From the NCBI GenBank assembly GCA_023078555.1, contig CM041204.1, positions 1,398,923 to 1,462,922 of the forward strand: a stretch of DNA of 64,000 nucleotides. Direction: 5' to 3'. Under the pieces are notes generated by a model, which was not told the DNA's origin, ran no database searches, and worked only from the letters and a program-made list of their open reading frames with translations. This document shows positions 10,701-25,231 of the stretch, piece by piece. A program made the position numbers and the translations under genes. Each line of letters starts with the position of its first letter. Within the stretch, counting starts at the first letter, position 1. This stretch comes from Ulva prolifera (lineage: Eukaryota; Chlorophyta; Ulvophyceae; Ulvales; Ulvaceae).

Positions 10701-11415
10701 GAAGCTGCTACAAACATGTCAGAGCACATGCAGAGATACTCCTGCGCAACCCGCGTCTGTCTTGTCAGAACGTTTGCTCGGGTGCGCTGCAGCGCCAGAT
10801 GGAGAGACTGGAGTGTATTCAAGCCAAGCCGACATAGTCCAGCATTGACTCTGACGAGCACCACTCATACACCAGCATGTGTACTGGCACCGTATCAGGC
10901 ATCGAGCTGACTTGTGAAAGCACCCGGCCGGCAACTTACGGAGAGCGAGTTGAACGATGTCTGGCTGAACGACGACTGTACAACAAGGCACGAACTTGCA
11001 TGTCCTACCTATGCATCAAGACAATGTTCCTGATACCTTTCCAGCGCTGCGAATGCCTGCGCGGGCATGGACATGTCGCTTGGAGGTGTCCTGAAGCTTG
11101 CAAGTGTCTACAGATGTATTGCGAAGTGGCCACATCCTTCCGAGCTGCTCACACGATACGAACAACCGCCTGTTTGATAAGCCTGAAAAGAATGCTGCAG
11201 TCGCCGATCTCTCTTCAAACCCGCACCTGCGAAGACAGCTGCGCCCAGATGAAACCTATAGAAAAATCAACGTTGATGTTATTTTGGCATGGAATAAGAT
11301 TAAAGGCCCAATCGCCAATGCCTTATATAATATGATGAAAATGGAATGATGAAAATAGATACGTACCTCTCCAAGTATATCTGGCAGCGGTCTGTGCCTG
11401 ACAAGCATTGCAGCA
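9892..11415 (+). other. no confident exon; possible 3' part of the upstream gene
   Basis: Open frames occur, but none has both splice signals and recognisable protein character. A short hydrophobic segment is encoded near 10640-10680. A frame at 11230-11349 encoding KINVDVILAWNKIKGPIANA, followed by an AT-rich stretch, looks protein-like but stands alone. Confidence 0.35.
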
Positions 11416-11419
11416 TGTA

Positions 11420-12960
11420 CAGCTGTGGGAGATGATGTCACGGGGGCAACAAGTGGACTTTGTAGCCATCATGGTGTTGTCTCCAACGACTGAATATGTA
11501 ACTAGACGCAGAGGAAATTTGTTGTCTCCCCAGGTCATCAGCTGGGTGAGCATGTTTGCCCGATATGGACTGGTACAGGTGGCCAATCACTGCATCCAGG
11601 TCACCTGCGGCTAAAAGAAACCCCAACACCTCCACCATGCTGTCCGCCATTGCTCTAATTTTAGTGACACTGGCCATCAGTGCTCACTTGCATGTGTCAT
11701 CAGCAAATGTTTGTTGGCTGGGAAAGCGCGCTGTCTTGCCTCACCGCCCCCACCTGCCACTATCATGGCAGGAATGCATTTCGATAGTTGTGAAACATGA
11801 TTGCAGTGCATAAGCTAAGGGAAGTGTGGGCAGTTGCACTCATGACCAGCCGTGCAGCCGTGCATGGCCAGGGCCCAGCATGAGCTTCTGTTAATTTGTG
11901 CGGGTGCTCATCCAGAGCTCCCATCCGGGACAGTGGACCCGTGGCAGCATATAGATCCAGGCACTCCCGTTCCTGAGACCCCACTGTCCCTATATGTTGG
12001 GGTACAGTTTGAGTTTTGTCTGCTGTACATCCATGCATGGCGTTCCCAAGACAGCGAAGTGACGATTGAAGCAAGAACAGCTCACAAGGGGCGGCCTGAT
12101 GGAGGAAAAGAGCAAGTTTGGTCGTGCCCAGCATTCACGGCGGAGGCAACGCTCATCCGAAACTGGATGACGCATCGTGCGCTTCATTGACCTAGACAAC
12201 GTGTGTTGAATTCTGTTGTTTGCAGTCTGCAGAACGCTCTGCTGCCATGTCCATTCCTTTGAATGGGCGACATGTTCACGGCCAGGTTTCAAGAGAAAAT
12301 GCTCACACATCGATCAAGCAGAGTAGCATCACCCACACTGCCGGTTCACGGACTCTGTTGCATGTGTGCATCGTCCGATGATCCGTAAGGACCGTACTCT
12401 GGCACTTGGTGATTGTGGAGGAGCATGCAGCTCTGCATGTAATGCATGTCCGAAGCCCTGAACAATTGCTCAACGTGTCAGGGCCGTCGTCCGTGCCCTG
12501 CAAGCCAAGTTCTGCTTGCCAATCCTGGCATACAGGGGATGAAGTGGCGCTTGCATCACTGGAGCACGTAGACACAGTGAAAGTGCCTTCTGTGCAAGCC
12601 ACTGGGACAGCCTTGATCCTTTTCAAGCGATCTCAGCCATTGCTCTGACCTGGATGTCTTGGCATGATGGCTTTGTTCAGCGCATGGCCAAACACTGTGG
12701 GGGGAACAAGTCGAGCTTTGGGCCAAAAGTAGCTGCAAGAATTGCAATGCCAAGCAAGGCCGCGGCAGTTGCATGAGTCAAAGGTTTGCACCCGGTTGCG
12801 TCCGGTGCTGCATGGGCAACATAGCAATACACTAGCCAGCCGCAAGCGGTCCACGGCGAAACTGTTCCTGTCAGTGTTTTGGCTGTACATCTGATTCAAC
12901 GATACACATTGGATTCTTGCCTGTGCTTGCTGTGACGTGGTCCCTGGGCAATGCATGGAA
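11420..12960 (+). repeat. tandem duplication, right copy
   Basis: This is the counterpart of 8795-10700. ATCATGGTGTTGTCTCCAAC marks its start, and the exon-3 homolog and the GCAAGCGGTCC/TTTTGGCTGTACA block follow in order. Spacing is shorter than in the left copy, indicating deletions. Confidence 0.65.
11916..12150 (+). pseudogene. decayed copy of the exon at 9634-9891
   Basis: The reading frame encodes PLSLYVGVQFEFCLLYIHAW and EVTIEARTAHKG, closely matching exon 3 of the neighbouring gene, and starts with the same phase-1 acceptor pattern CAG|AGCT. The donor of the left copy is not preserved and the homologous exon 2 was not found upstream. The copy is therefore probably non-functional, although a diverged working paralog remains possible. 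Confidence 0.45.
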
Positions 12961-14205
12961 ACACCGCTGCTAAGACACACAACGAACTTATCTGCATGCT
13001 ATCGGCCATAAGATCTCGGGGTTCTCGGAGCTGCTCTTACATGGCGGCTTTTGAAGCACTCAGATGCCTGCGGTTCCTGCACACCACCAGCAGTCCATGT
13101 ACAGGCCACTCACACACTGCTCCACCTGCTCACCTGATTTCAACAGTGACAGGACGCAGCAGAAGCACGAGCAGGTGGGGTGTGCCGCAGCAGTTCGTGC
13201 TCGGGGCATCCTGTACTCTGGTACTGTGCCGCCCATTTGCGCATGCGCTGCAAACAAAGTCTGATGGAATGTGCATAGCTTTCTTTCGCTGAGTCGATGC
13301 TGGGTAACATTCCCCATCACATGCTGAATGGCTTTTTCGCATTGTCGATGCGAACAATGCTCTGCCTCAACAATCAACAGATGTACACAGACCACTCTGG
13401 CAGTCGACACGCTGTTCGGTGACGATACTGCTGGGCTGCACCAGTTAGCCCTGGAGTAGCTCACGATTCAATAATACCATATCACGTATCGTGAGGAGCT
13501 TGCAACGATCTGCCCACCAAAAAAAAATGTCCATTCAGAGTCTCTGCATGTCAGTGAATCAAATGGAGCGACATCAGGCTCACTATATTTTGTAGCAAAG
13601 GCACAGACAGAGTAAACAGGCGTGTCGACATGCAGAGTGCTGTTGATAGATTCATGTGAAACCCAGAGCACGGGGAGCAAAGCAGAATGAGCAGAGTCTG
13701 TGGGCCAGCAAAGACCGGCACAGCTCAGCACAGCCCAGCAAAGCAAAGGCATTGCAGGCGTCATTGCATGGAAAATCAGAACACCAACTTCACTGAGCCA
13801 CACTAGCAGGGTGGACACAAGGGTGATTACTGCATGGCTGGCACTCAGATCACAGAGCGACGTGGGTACATGGTCATCTCGGGGCAGACAAGGCACCATG
13901 GCGTCAGACAGCACGCAAATAACACTCAGACAGCGGCTAAGTTCTAAGCTGACTGAACAACTGATCACACCGACGGCGTTGCTTTCACACAGTCACGGCG
14001 ATCGTACTAGACGTCTCACACCCAAACAACGCGCTGCGATCGACCGAAGACTTCAGTGCCACATTATCACAGAGAAACCCGCACCTGCCGCTTCGGCAGC
14101 ATACAAGGACGCATGCATTCGGCCACGCCACCGCCCAGGGGGTGGTTCTGCACCAGCAGGCCGAGCATGCTCGCAGCTCGGCCACACCGGCGCCGCTCGT
14201 GGCCA
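12961..14205. other. no recognised gene
   Basis: A 166-codon minus frame (13468-13968) is hydrophobic and Cys-rich but has no motif or linked exon. The poly-A tract near 13521 and the CAGCACAGC-type repetition near 13715-13745 are minor simple-sequence features. This stretch lies downstream of the RAP gene stop on the minus strand and may contain its 3' UTR. Confidence 0.4.
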
Positions 14206-17200
14206 TCACACCGGCATGCCGCGCGTGCGCAGCTCGGCGCGGAGGCCCTCCAGGAACGCCGGGGACGTCAGGGAGGTGTCGTCCCACTCGTCCTCCACGA
14301 TGCTCACCACCTCCGCGCCCCAGTGCCGCAGCGCCCAGTTGCGCAGCAGCGGCTTGGCCGACACGCCGGTGACGTCGCCGGCGGCGTTGTGCACGACGTT
14401 CGCCGGCACCTCGACCTCCACCGACACCCACCGCTCGCCCGCCGCCACGATGGTGTACGAGAAGTGGGCGTCCCCACCCCACACCGCCTGCAGACGAGAC
14501 ACCGTGCTTCAGACTGTGCTGCGGCCTCATGTTGATGGTAAAGTAAGTTGAAGTACATCTACATTTACTGAGCCGTATCTAAGAGGACATTGAACCTCCG
14601 AATGAACAGGAGTACATGCCGAAGGGGCGAAAGACGTGGAAACTCTCCTCCGACGACCGTATGCAGCTCACAGGACCTCCTCCTGTGCCAAGCGAGGTGG
14701 TCACGCACGGCCGTTTCGAATCCCCACAGCGCATGCACAGTCGAACTCACGACCTCCTGAAAAGGATGGGGTAACCTCCGTCCTCAACCCATTGAACATT
14801 GTACGCTGTGCACCCTGCCCCAGCATGCCTGGCCGCCGAGGCCGTGAAGCCGGGCTGCGAGCTGTGGCCTCATGCATGGGACGGCACAGATATCCTCACG
14901 CTGTGTGCGCGGGCCGGTGGACATGCTCTGTGATGGACTACCTGTGGCGGATGGGCTGCATGGGCTGCATGCGCGTGCGCGCTGTGCATGTCTGACATGT
15001 ACAGTAAAGCGAATGTAAATTCACTGAGTTGTGTCCTGAAGAGGACATTGACAACCCCGAATGAACGGGGCCAAGTACAGACATGTGATGGGCATGTGAG
15101 TGCACGATGTGTGGGATGTTGGGTCTGACAACCTCGTTTCAGAGCTGAAGGTCCAGAGGTGGTTGACCTGATCTGGTATCTGCATTAACACTGCTGGCGC
15201 CTGGCGTCCCAGCGTTTACCCCTGCCTTCAGTGTTTGTTGCTTCAGAGCCGATGTGCCCATGCAGGACGCAAGTGCTACTGATGCATGAGCTCCCACAGC
15301 ACGTCACTGCAGCCACCGCTGCGCCCGGAGCACAAAGACACACATGCATCTCTCAGCCTTGCGGAACACTTGCGCCCAGCCGCACCTCCACACAGAGCAA
15401 ACACTGGGGTAAAGGGCAGACGACTGGTAGCCACGGGCGCACACCTTCTGGGTGACGACACAGCCGCCGCCCTCTGCGCAGATCTGCTGCAGGCCCTTGA
15501 GCACGCGCAGCCGCGGGCCGTGGATCGTCGCGACCTCAACCTGCCGCGCCGCGTACTCCCGCGCGACGCGGCGGCAGTGCGCCGCGAAGCGGCTCGCCGC
15601 CGTGCCGTCCTCGACCTCCCAGCCGTGCTCCTTGCTCAGCACCTCGATCGCGTGGTGCGCCTGCACGGCACCCCACACTCTCGCTACATGACCTGCTGTT
15701 CAGAGTGAGAACTTCTCACGCTCAGCTGTCGCGCAGCAAGCTCCCCGGAAGGAGTAGAGAGAGGGCGGTCACGCTTCACTGAACAGAAGAAACCATTCAC
15801 TGTTAGAAGCAACTTTCAGGTCTGAGAACTGCAGTGAACAGCTGCTCGACACTGCTCTCGAGCCGCCCGGTGGCTGGGCCAGGCCATGCGCAACACAGGC
15901 GAGTGGTGGGGCTGCACGGGACCATGCACACTGCCTGTCTAACCTGCTGTTGCCATGCTCAGCTGTGGCACAGCAAAGGCTCGCCGAGAGTAGCGGGCGG
16001 GCGATCATGCTCCACTGAGCAGGAGACAGCACTTACATCCAGGGACGACTTTCAGGTCTACACCTGCACTGAGCAGCTGCCCAACACTGCTCTGGAGCCG
16101 CTTGTCTGCTGGACCCGGCCAGTTGCAACAAGTCGGAGCGGTAGCTCGGCCGGCGTTCACCGTGCCACCGTCTGCAGCGTCTGAGGAATGTCTGCCTCTG
16201 GCCAGGCATCCGAGTCAGTGCAACACAGACACGCAGTGTGCCTGTGCATGAGCGGTATGCGGCAGCATAGAGACGCGACAGATGTGCGGTCCAGCCCACA
16301 GGCGCATGAATATGGGCTCACAGCAAACAATACAGGACTCGGTCAAGCCGGACGCACCTGCCGTAGCAGCGTTGTCGCGTCCGCCTCACACCCTAGCCGC
16401 CCGGCCTCCCATAGCCCCGCGTACGTATCCAGCAGCTCCCGCGAGGCGCGGTCGACCCCCGCCCGCTTCCCAAACTTCGCGCCGTGCACCGCCGTGTACA
16501 CCGCGCACGACCACAGCAGCCGCGGCGCGAACTTCGCGGCCTCGAAGGCCCCCCCGGCGAGCAGTTCGCGCATGCGCCGCACGAGCACAACGTACGTCTC
16601 CTCGGGCAGCGTTGCGCCCAGCTTTGCGGTCTGCAGGAGCATGATGTGGAGCGCGTGGATCGAGATGGCAGTCGAGACCTTGTCCATCCGCGCCGCCAGC
16701 ACGCCCTCCAGCAGCGGCGCCGGCCGCACACGCATCCCCGCGTACCCTCCAAGCAGCAGCGCGAGCTGCTTCACGGCCATCTCCCCGGACTGCGCAATCG
16801 CCGCCTCCTCGAGCGCGCACAGCACATCCGGCCGCGGCGCGACACGCGTCTGCCCGAAATTGTACAGCACCTGCGCCACGTCGTCCGCGTTCATCTGCGG
16901 CACGACGCTGGCAGTGAACGACTCGACTTCGCGCCGCGCCGTCGCAGTCGGCAGCGCCGGCCGGGCGGACCCCCGCGGCGGCCGCCGCCGCGCGTCCAGG
17001 CCCTCCGCCGGCGCGTCGTCTGTGTACCGGAGCGCCATCAGCTCGATCAGGCGGGCCGCGATAGCGGCGTTCTTCTGCTGCCAATCCGGCCGGTGCGCCG
17101 GCTGAGTAGCTACATCCGCCGCGCCGGCACCCGCGGCGGCCGCCGGGTCCGGCACGTACGGAATGCCCCAATACACGAGGGCCGTCCAGAACCCTGGCGG

Positions 17201-17974
17201 GCACAGGTGCAGCCGGATAAGCGCGGTCAACGCCATCGGGAAGGAGGCCGGGACCTCAAACGCGCGGGGCCGCCGCGGGGGCGCGTCGACCTCCGTGTGC
17301 CTGCCGCCGGTACTCGCACCAGCAGCCTCCTCTGGGTCACTCCAGGCGCCTGTGTCCGCGGCGGCGGTGGCGGGGGGTGGCGTGGCGGTGGCGTGGTCAG
17401 CCGGGGGAGGTGCGGATGAGGAGGGCCGTGAAGCGGGGATGAAGAAGAGGCGGTGCAGGAGGCGGGGATACAGCGGGTCAGCCTTGAGGGCGGAGTGGAG
17501 TCGCGGGTGGCGGGTGATGGAACGGGAGTATGCGACCAGGAAGCGGCCGACGTCGACGCGGGGGGCCCCGGCGGCGATGCCGAGGAGGTCGAGGACGGTG
17601 GCCCGGAAGAGCTGGAGGTCGGCTTTGACCTGCGGGGTTGGCACGCTGCCGAGGCGGCGGATGACGGCGGTGATGCGGCCGGCGCCAGAGGCTTTGTGGA
17701 CGGGCTTGGCGACGCGGTCGGCGTCGCGGAGGAACGTCTTCGCGGACTCGCGGCCGGGCTCGGGGCCGCAGAGGCTCTTTGATTCGGTGGACTGGCTGTT
17801 TGGGGCTGTGGCTGTGGCAGCGGGGTCAGGGGCGTGCGGGGATGCGTGGGGTGTGGGGATTGGAGGCGTGGCTAGTTGGCCGGATTCTGTCTCTGCATTT
17901 ATGCATGCAGTCGTTTGCTGCGGTGGCTCTGTTGGATATGCTGTGCGTGCGGACAACTGCAAGTGAATGTTCAT
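14206..17974 (-). CDS. RAP-domain helical-repeat protein (organellar RNA metabolism)
   Basis: Three exons on the minus strand: 17974-16358, 15660-15445 and 14487-14206. Both introns are phase 0, with donors CAG|GTGCGT and AAG|GTGTGC and acceptors ending in GTGCAG and CTGCAG. The product is about 704 residues. The N-terminus is Ser/Thr/Pro/Ala-rich and could target an organelle. The middle (about residues 330-540) is helical-repeat-like (VAQVLYNFGQTRV, MAVKQLALLLGGYAGMRV), as in FASTK and OPR relatives. The last 75 residues fit the RAP fold: WVSVEVEVPANVVHN, then GVSAKPLLRNWALRHWGAEV and an EWDD near the end. RAP proteins typically act in chloroplast or mitochondrial RNA processing; the specific target is unknown. 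GC content and the CpG-rich codon use resemble the KCBP gene. Intron 2 contains SINE copies, and intron 1 has a tandem duplication that repeats its own acceptor region. Confidence 0.8.
14537..14820 (-). mobile_element. tRNA-derived SINE, most complete copy
   Basis: Read on the minus strand, the 5' part resembles a tRNA gene: an A-box-like GTTCAATGGG (complement of 14788-14797) lies about 40 bases before a B-box-like GAGTTCGACTG (complement of 14738-14748), and GCACAG/CTGTGC can close an acceptor-like stem. The body contains a hairpin CTCC-GAATGAACA-GGAG at about 14595-14611. The 3' tail is a degenerate (TTTAC)n at 14537-14560. It lies in intron 2 of the RAP gene, in the sense orientation. Limits are approximate by about 10 bases. 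Confidence 0.65.
15003..15066 (-). mobile_element. 5'-truncated copy of the tRNA-type SINE
   Basis: It contains only the 3' portion: tail (AGTAAAG on the plus strand), TTCACTGAG, GTCCTGAAGAGGAC and the hairpin CCCCG-AATGAA-CGGGG. GACATGT occurs just outside both ends and may be a target-site duplication. It is in the same intron as the fuller copy, about 450 bp away. Confidence 0.6.
15652..16140. repeat. two-copy tandem duplication spanning a splice acceptor
   Basis: The unit is about 250 bp. Unit 1 starts in the RAP gene exon 2 edge (CGTGGTGCGCCTGCACGGCA) and unit 2 starts near 15902 (GAGTGGTGGGGCTGCACGGG). Shared blocks include ACCTGCTGTT (15691 and 15942), GCTCAGCTGT, ACTTTCAGGTCT and CAGCTGC-C-CACTGCTCT. 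Units have diverged by roughly a quarter. Unit 2 carries a second GTGCAG acceptor-like site within the intron. Confidence 0.75.
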
Positions 17975-19306
17975 GTGAACATCCGCAAAAGCTTGCGTTG
18001 AACGGACTTGGTGCTCCTCAAGAGATTTAAAGCAGCGAAGAACGAAAGCGACGCGATGGCATGTAAATTTTCAAGAGTGCGCGCAGCCCAGGTGCCAGGC
18101 TATCGTACAGCTATCTGTGGAGATGAGAAGGAAGTGCGTGCTCTGCAGGTGACTGCAGGGGGTTCAACGCACCTCGATCATGCGGCTGTTCGACGTGGAA
18201 TGTGCTTGATACGGCATCCTGCGTGATAGATGTCGGGACCAACGCTTCAGGCGTGTCACTGCTGTGAAGCGCTGCGTCTGAGGGCGCGACCTCTGATGTA
18301 GCGCTGCCCTTCTGCTCTCTCATGCCATCTGGCTCGCCTTCAGCCAGTATGCCTGCCAAGGTCTTGGGCAGCGCAGACGATGCAGCTACGCTGCTGGTGT
18401 CGCTCATTGCATCTTGCAGAGTTGCTGTACTGCAGTGCAGCCTCCGGAGCCTGCGAGCGTGGTCTTCCACGACGAACTCGAGAGAGCCAAACGGAGTTTT
18501 CTGCAGAACATCACAGACTCATAACGCTTATACTGGTCTGTGCTGCACGCATACAGGAGTGAACAGGTGGCTGACTGGCTGCACCAATCACATTTGACCA
18601 CCTTAAAGCGCGGTAGAAGGAATGCAGAGATGCTTTTGCATCTGAAGTACGTCAATTGTGTTTCTAGATCGTACTCGAGCAGGTAATATGTTGAAATGCG
18701 ACGACTGCGTCGCACTCGACCTCACTCGGCTTGATTCATGAACCGTCTCGATGAAGCGCAGCAGCCTGACACTTGACCTTGATGCCATTGTGTTGCCTCA
18801 GGGACTGTTGATCAGGACAGATCGTGGGCAACGCAGGTGCACCGCCACATGTACTGCGAGCTGGTCACCGAGATCTGAGCGCCTATAGACTGCGAAGAAA
18901 CATCTGAATGTGATGGCGGGTTGGCAGTGAATGCAGCAACTGTAGCATGGTACATCAATGCCGTTCGAGGACAGGCGTCTTTAGTTGTGCACTGGTCAGA
19001 AATCTCCGAGTGGCGAAAGGGGCGCTCAAACGTGTTCAAGGTACAGAGATCACAGATGTACCAGACTGCATGAGCTTCAACCTAAAATTCAGGAAATCGC
19101 CGAATCAGACACTGCAATGGGCTGTTGTGTCTCTGATCGCTAAGACATGCAGATGATCACTTCTACAACCATCTTGCGTTCAATGCTGTCGTACTCGTCG
19201 GTGATTGGTCGACCGTGTCCTTGATACGGTTCAGCGGCATCGTACGCAATTGTCGGGAAACTATCGTCATCGGCAAAGCGTCAACACCGATCATTGCTGT
19301 GTGTGT
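17975..19306. other. divergent intergenic region between RAP and PLPHP genes
   Basis: Two genes face away from each other across 1.3 kb, so this should hold both promoters. No TATA-like or repeated element stands out. A frame at 18947-19156 (plus) is open but featureless; a 5' UTR intron or leader exon of the downstream gene cannot be ruled out. Confidence 0.4.
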
Positions 19307-20662
<1,356 letters not shown>

Positions 20663-22503
20663 CCAGAGCGAGAGGCCAATTCACCCCGAGCGTCTTTGTG
20701 TATCTGTGCAGCTATGGCAGGACAGTTGTATCCGCCTCGGCTGTGTCCTCAGAAGATATGATCGGAATCGACAGTGTCCAGGCACATCCTGGAGTTCTGC
20801 TTCAGAGCCCATGTCGCCACGCTGCAGCCTCAGGCCCACATCACTGCTCCAGTATTGATGTAGCTGCTTGCACTTTTCGCATCGCAGGCGGTGATGGTCG
20901 CCTCACGGGCTGATGTGATGCAGCCTGTAAGGGACTGGTTTGTGCCTGCAGCAGTGGGTTTATGGGGGCGTTGTCAGGTGCAGTTGGAGGCGGGCATGAC
21001 CTCGTGTTATATCCTGCTTGCAGTCAATTCTGCCATGTCTACCCCCCGAAGCCTGTGCCCCGGAGCGATCGTCGAGTATCTGAAGCTGCCCAGCTCACTG
21101 TGTAATAGCACACACCCTGCTTGCATGATTGTGTTGCGAAATCGGCATGTCGATGTGGATGATTCCGTCCCCAGCTCCGCATGTACAGTTTTTGGGGACA
21201 AGGCGCGGGCGGATGCGATGGGGTCACAACACGCCACCGCTGGGGGTATGGTGCGGATCATGTGTTATATCATCCATAGCTTATATCATAGCTTATATGT
21301 CCTGCTGGGTGAGTGGCCGGCCTGGAGCTCAGTGAGCCAATTTCTATGCTTTTGGGCTCGGAATCTCTCACAGAATCACCAAGCAGACACCCAACAGCCG
21401 TGATGTCTGTGCACTCGCGTTCTCTATCGAGACTATGCATATGGTTCACATGTTCGTCGCTTCCGCAGTTGATGCAGTGCCTGCCATGACCGCCCTGGAG
21501 CGATGCACTTGCTGCAGCCCCCAGTGCCACGGCAACACGTCCTGCTCCACTGAGGACATGCTGGTGCCTGGCAGACTACCTCAAGCTCAGGTCCACTGGC
21601 GTTGTCCCATGCGCTGCTGCGCTGGCAGCCCGGTGATGCTCAGGTATCTAGAGACGTGACCGCTACAGCATCAGGTCCGCGCGATCGATTGCAACATGGA
21701 ATGGACTCGGTCCTTGCAGCACATCGATGTGCATAAGTATGTCCCTTTCTCGTCCCCCCTGTGTAGAGGTGACCTCACTGGACCGCCACAATGCTACCAC
21801 CCATCTGCAAGCACAGTGGCACACCATGTGCATGTGCTGCAGCCTGCTGCAAGCTCCTCTGGGGCGGGCAGCCATGTGCAGCTCATGCATGTGCGGCTAG
21901 AAGCTATATTACGCTGGAGGAGGTGCAGAGGGTCCCTCCGCTAGCCTGTGCGCCCTGCCCCCGCATACGAGATGAGCTATAGCTTGCCAGTGGAACCGCG
22001 GACGGGGTCGGTGGAGCATCGCGTCTGCCGCGGACCCCCCGCTTGCCGCAATGCTTTCCCCGTTGCAAGGCACCGAGGAGCTGTTCGAATCACTGCGCTT
22101 GGGACAGCGGCGTATGCATGGGGTGCGCTGCGCTGAGGTGTCTGGTGCTCAAAGCGCCTTCTGTGGCTGTAGCGAAGCGCTTGCGAAGGCAGGTCGGGGC
22201 CAGATGGTTGCAACTTCAACCCCGCAGCATCCGCACCCAGCCCCTCGCGTAGTTTGTGCCGATGTCGTGTGTGTTTTAGGCTGCTCTTTTCAAAACACGA
22301 GGCGATCTGGACGGGTGTACTTGGCGGGCTGCAAGGAATAGGCGCTAGGCAAGTGTGATGCGAACGAGCGTCACAGGCGAAGTACAGTAGTATCTTACAT
22401 CTAGCAGTCATTTTTCTGCCTGGTTTCCTTCCCAGTCTTTTGGCACGTGCGGTCGTGAACATGCCTGTTGGTGTGGCCTCGCTGCTCTCCCTTGACAGGT
22501 AAT
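20663..22503. other. 3' UTR and intergenic region, no gene recognised
   Basis: No frame shows protein-like features or linked splice sites. Near 21262-21300 there is a short repeated AT-rich stretch (TTATATCAT and CATAGCTTATAT). The right part should contain the promoter of the TrpRS gene; no clear element was seen. Confidence 0.45.

Positions 22504-25231
<2,728 letters not shown>

Noticed and set aside
13468-13968. 166-codon minus frame, hydrophobic
   Set aside because: Composition reflects the sequence bias; no family features and no exon partners.
16188-17966. Long plus-strand frames (up to 311 codons)
   Set aside because: They are antisense shadows of the GC-rich RAP gene exon 1.
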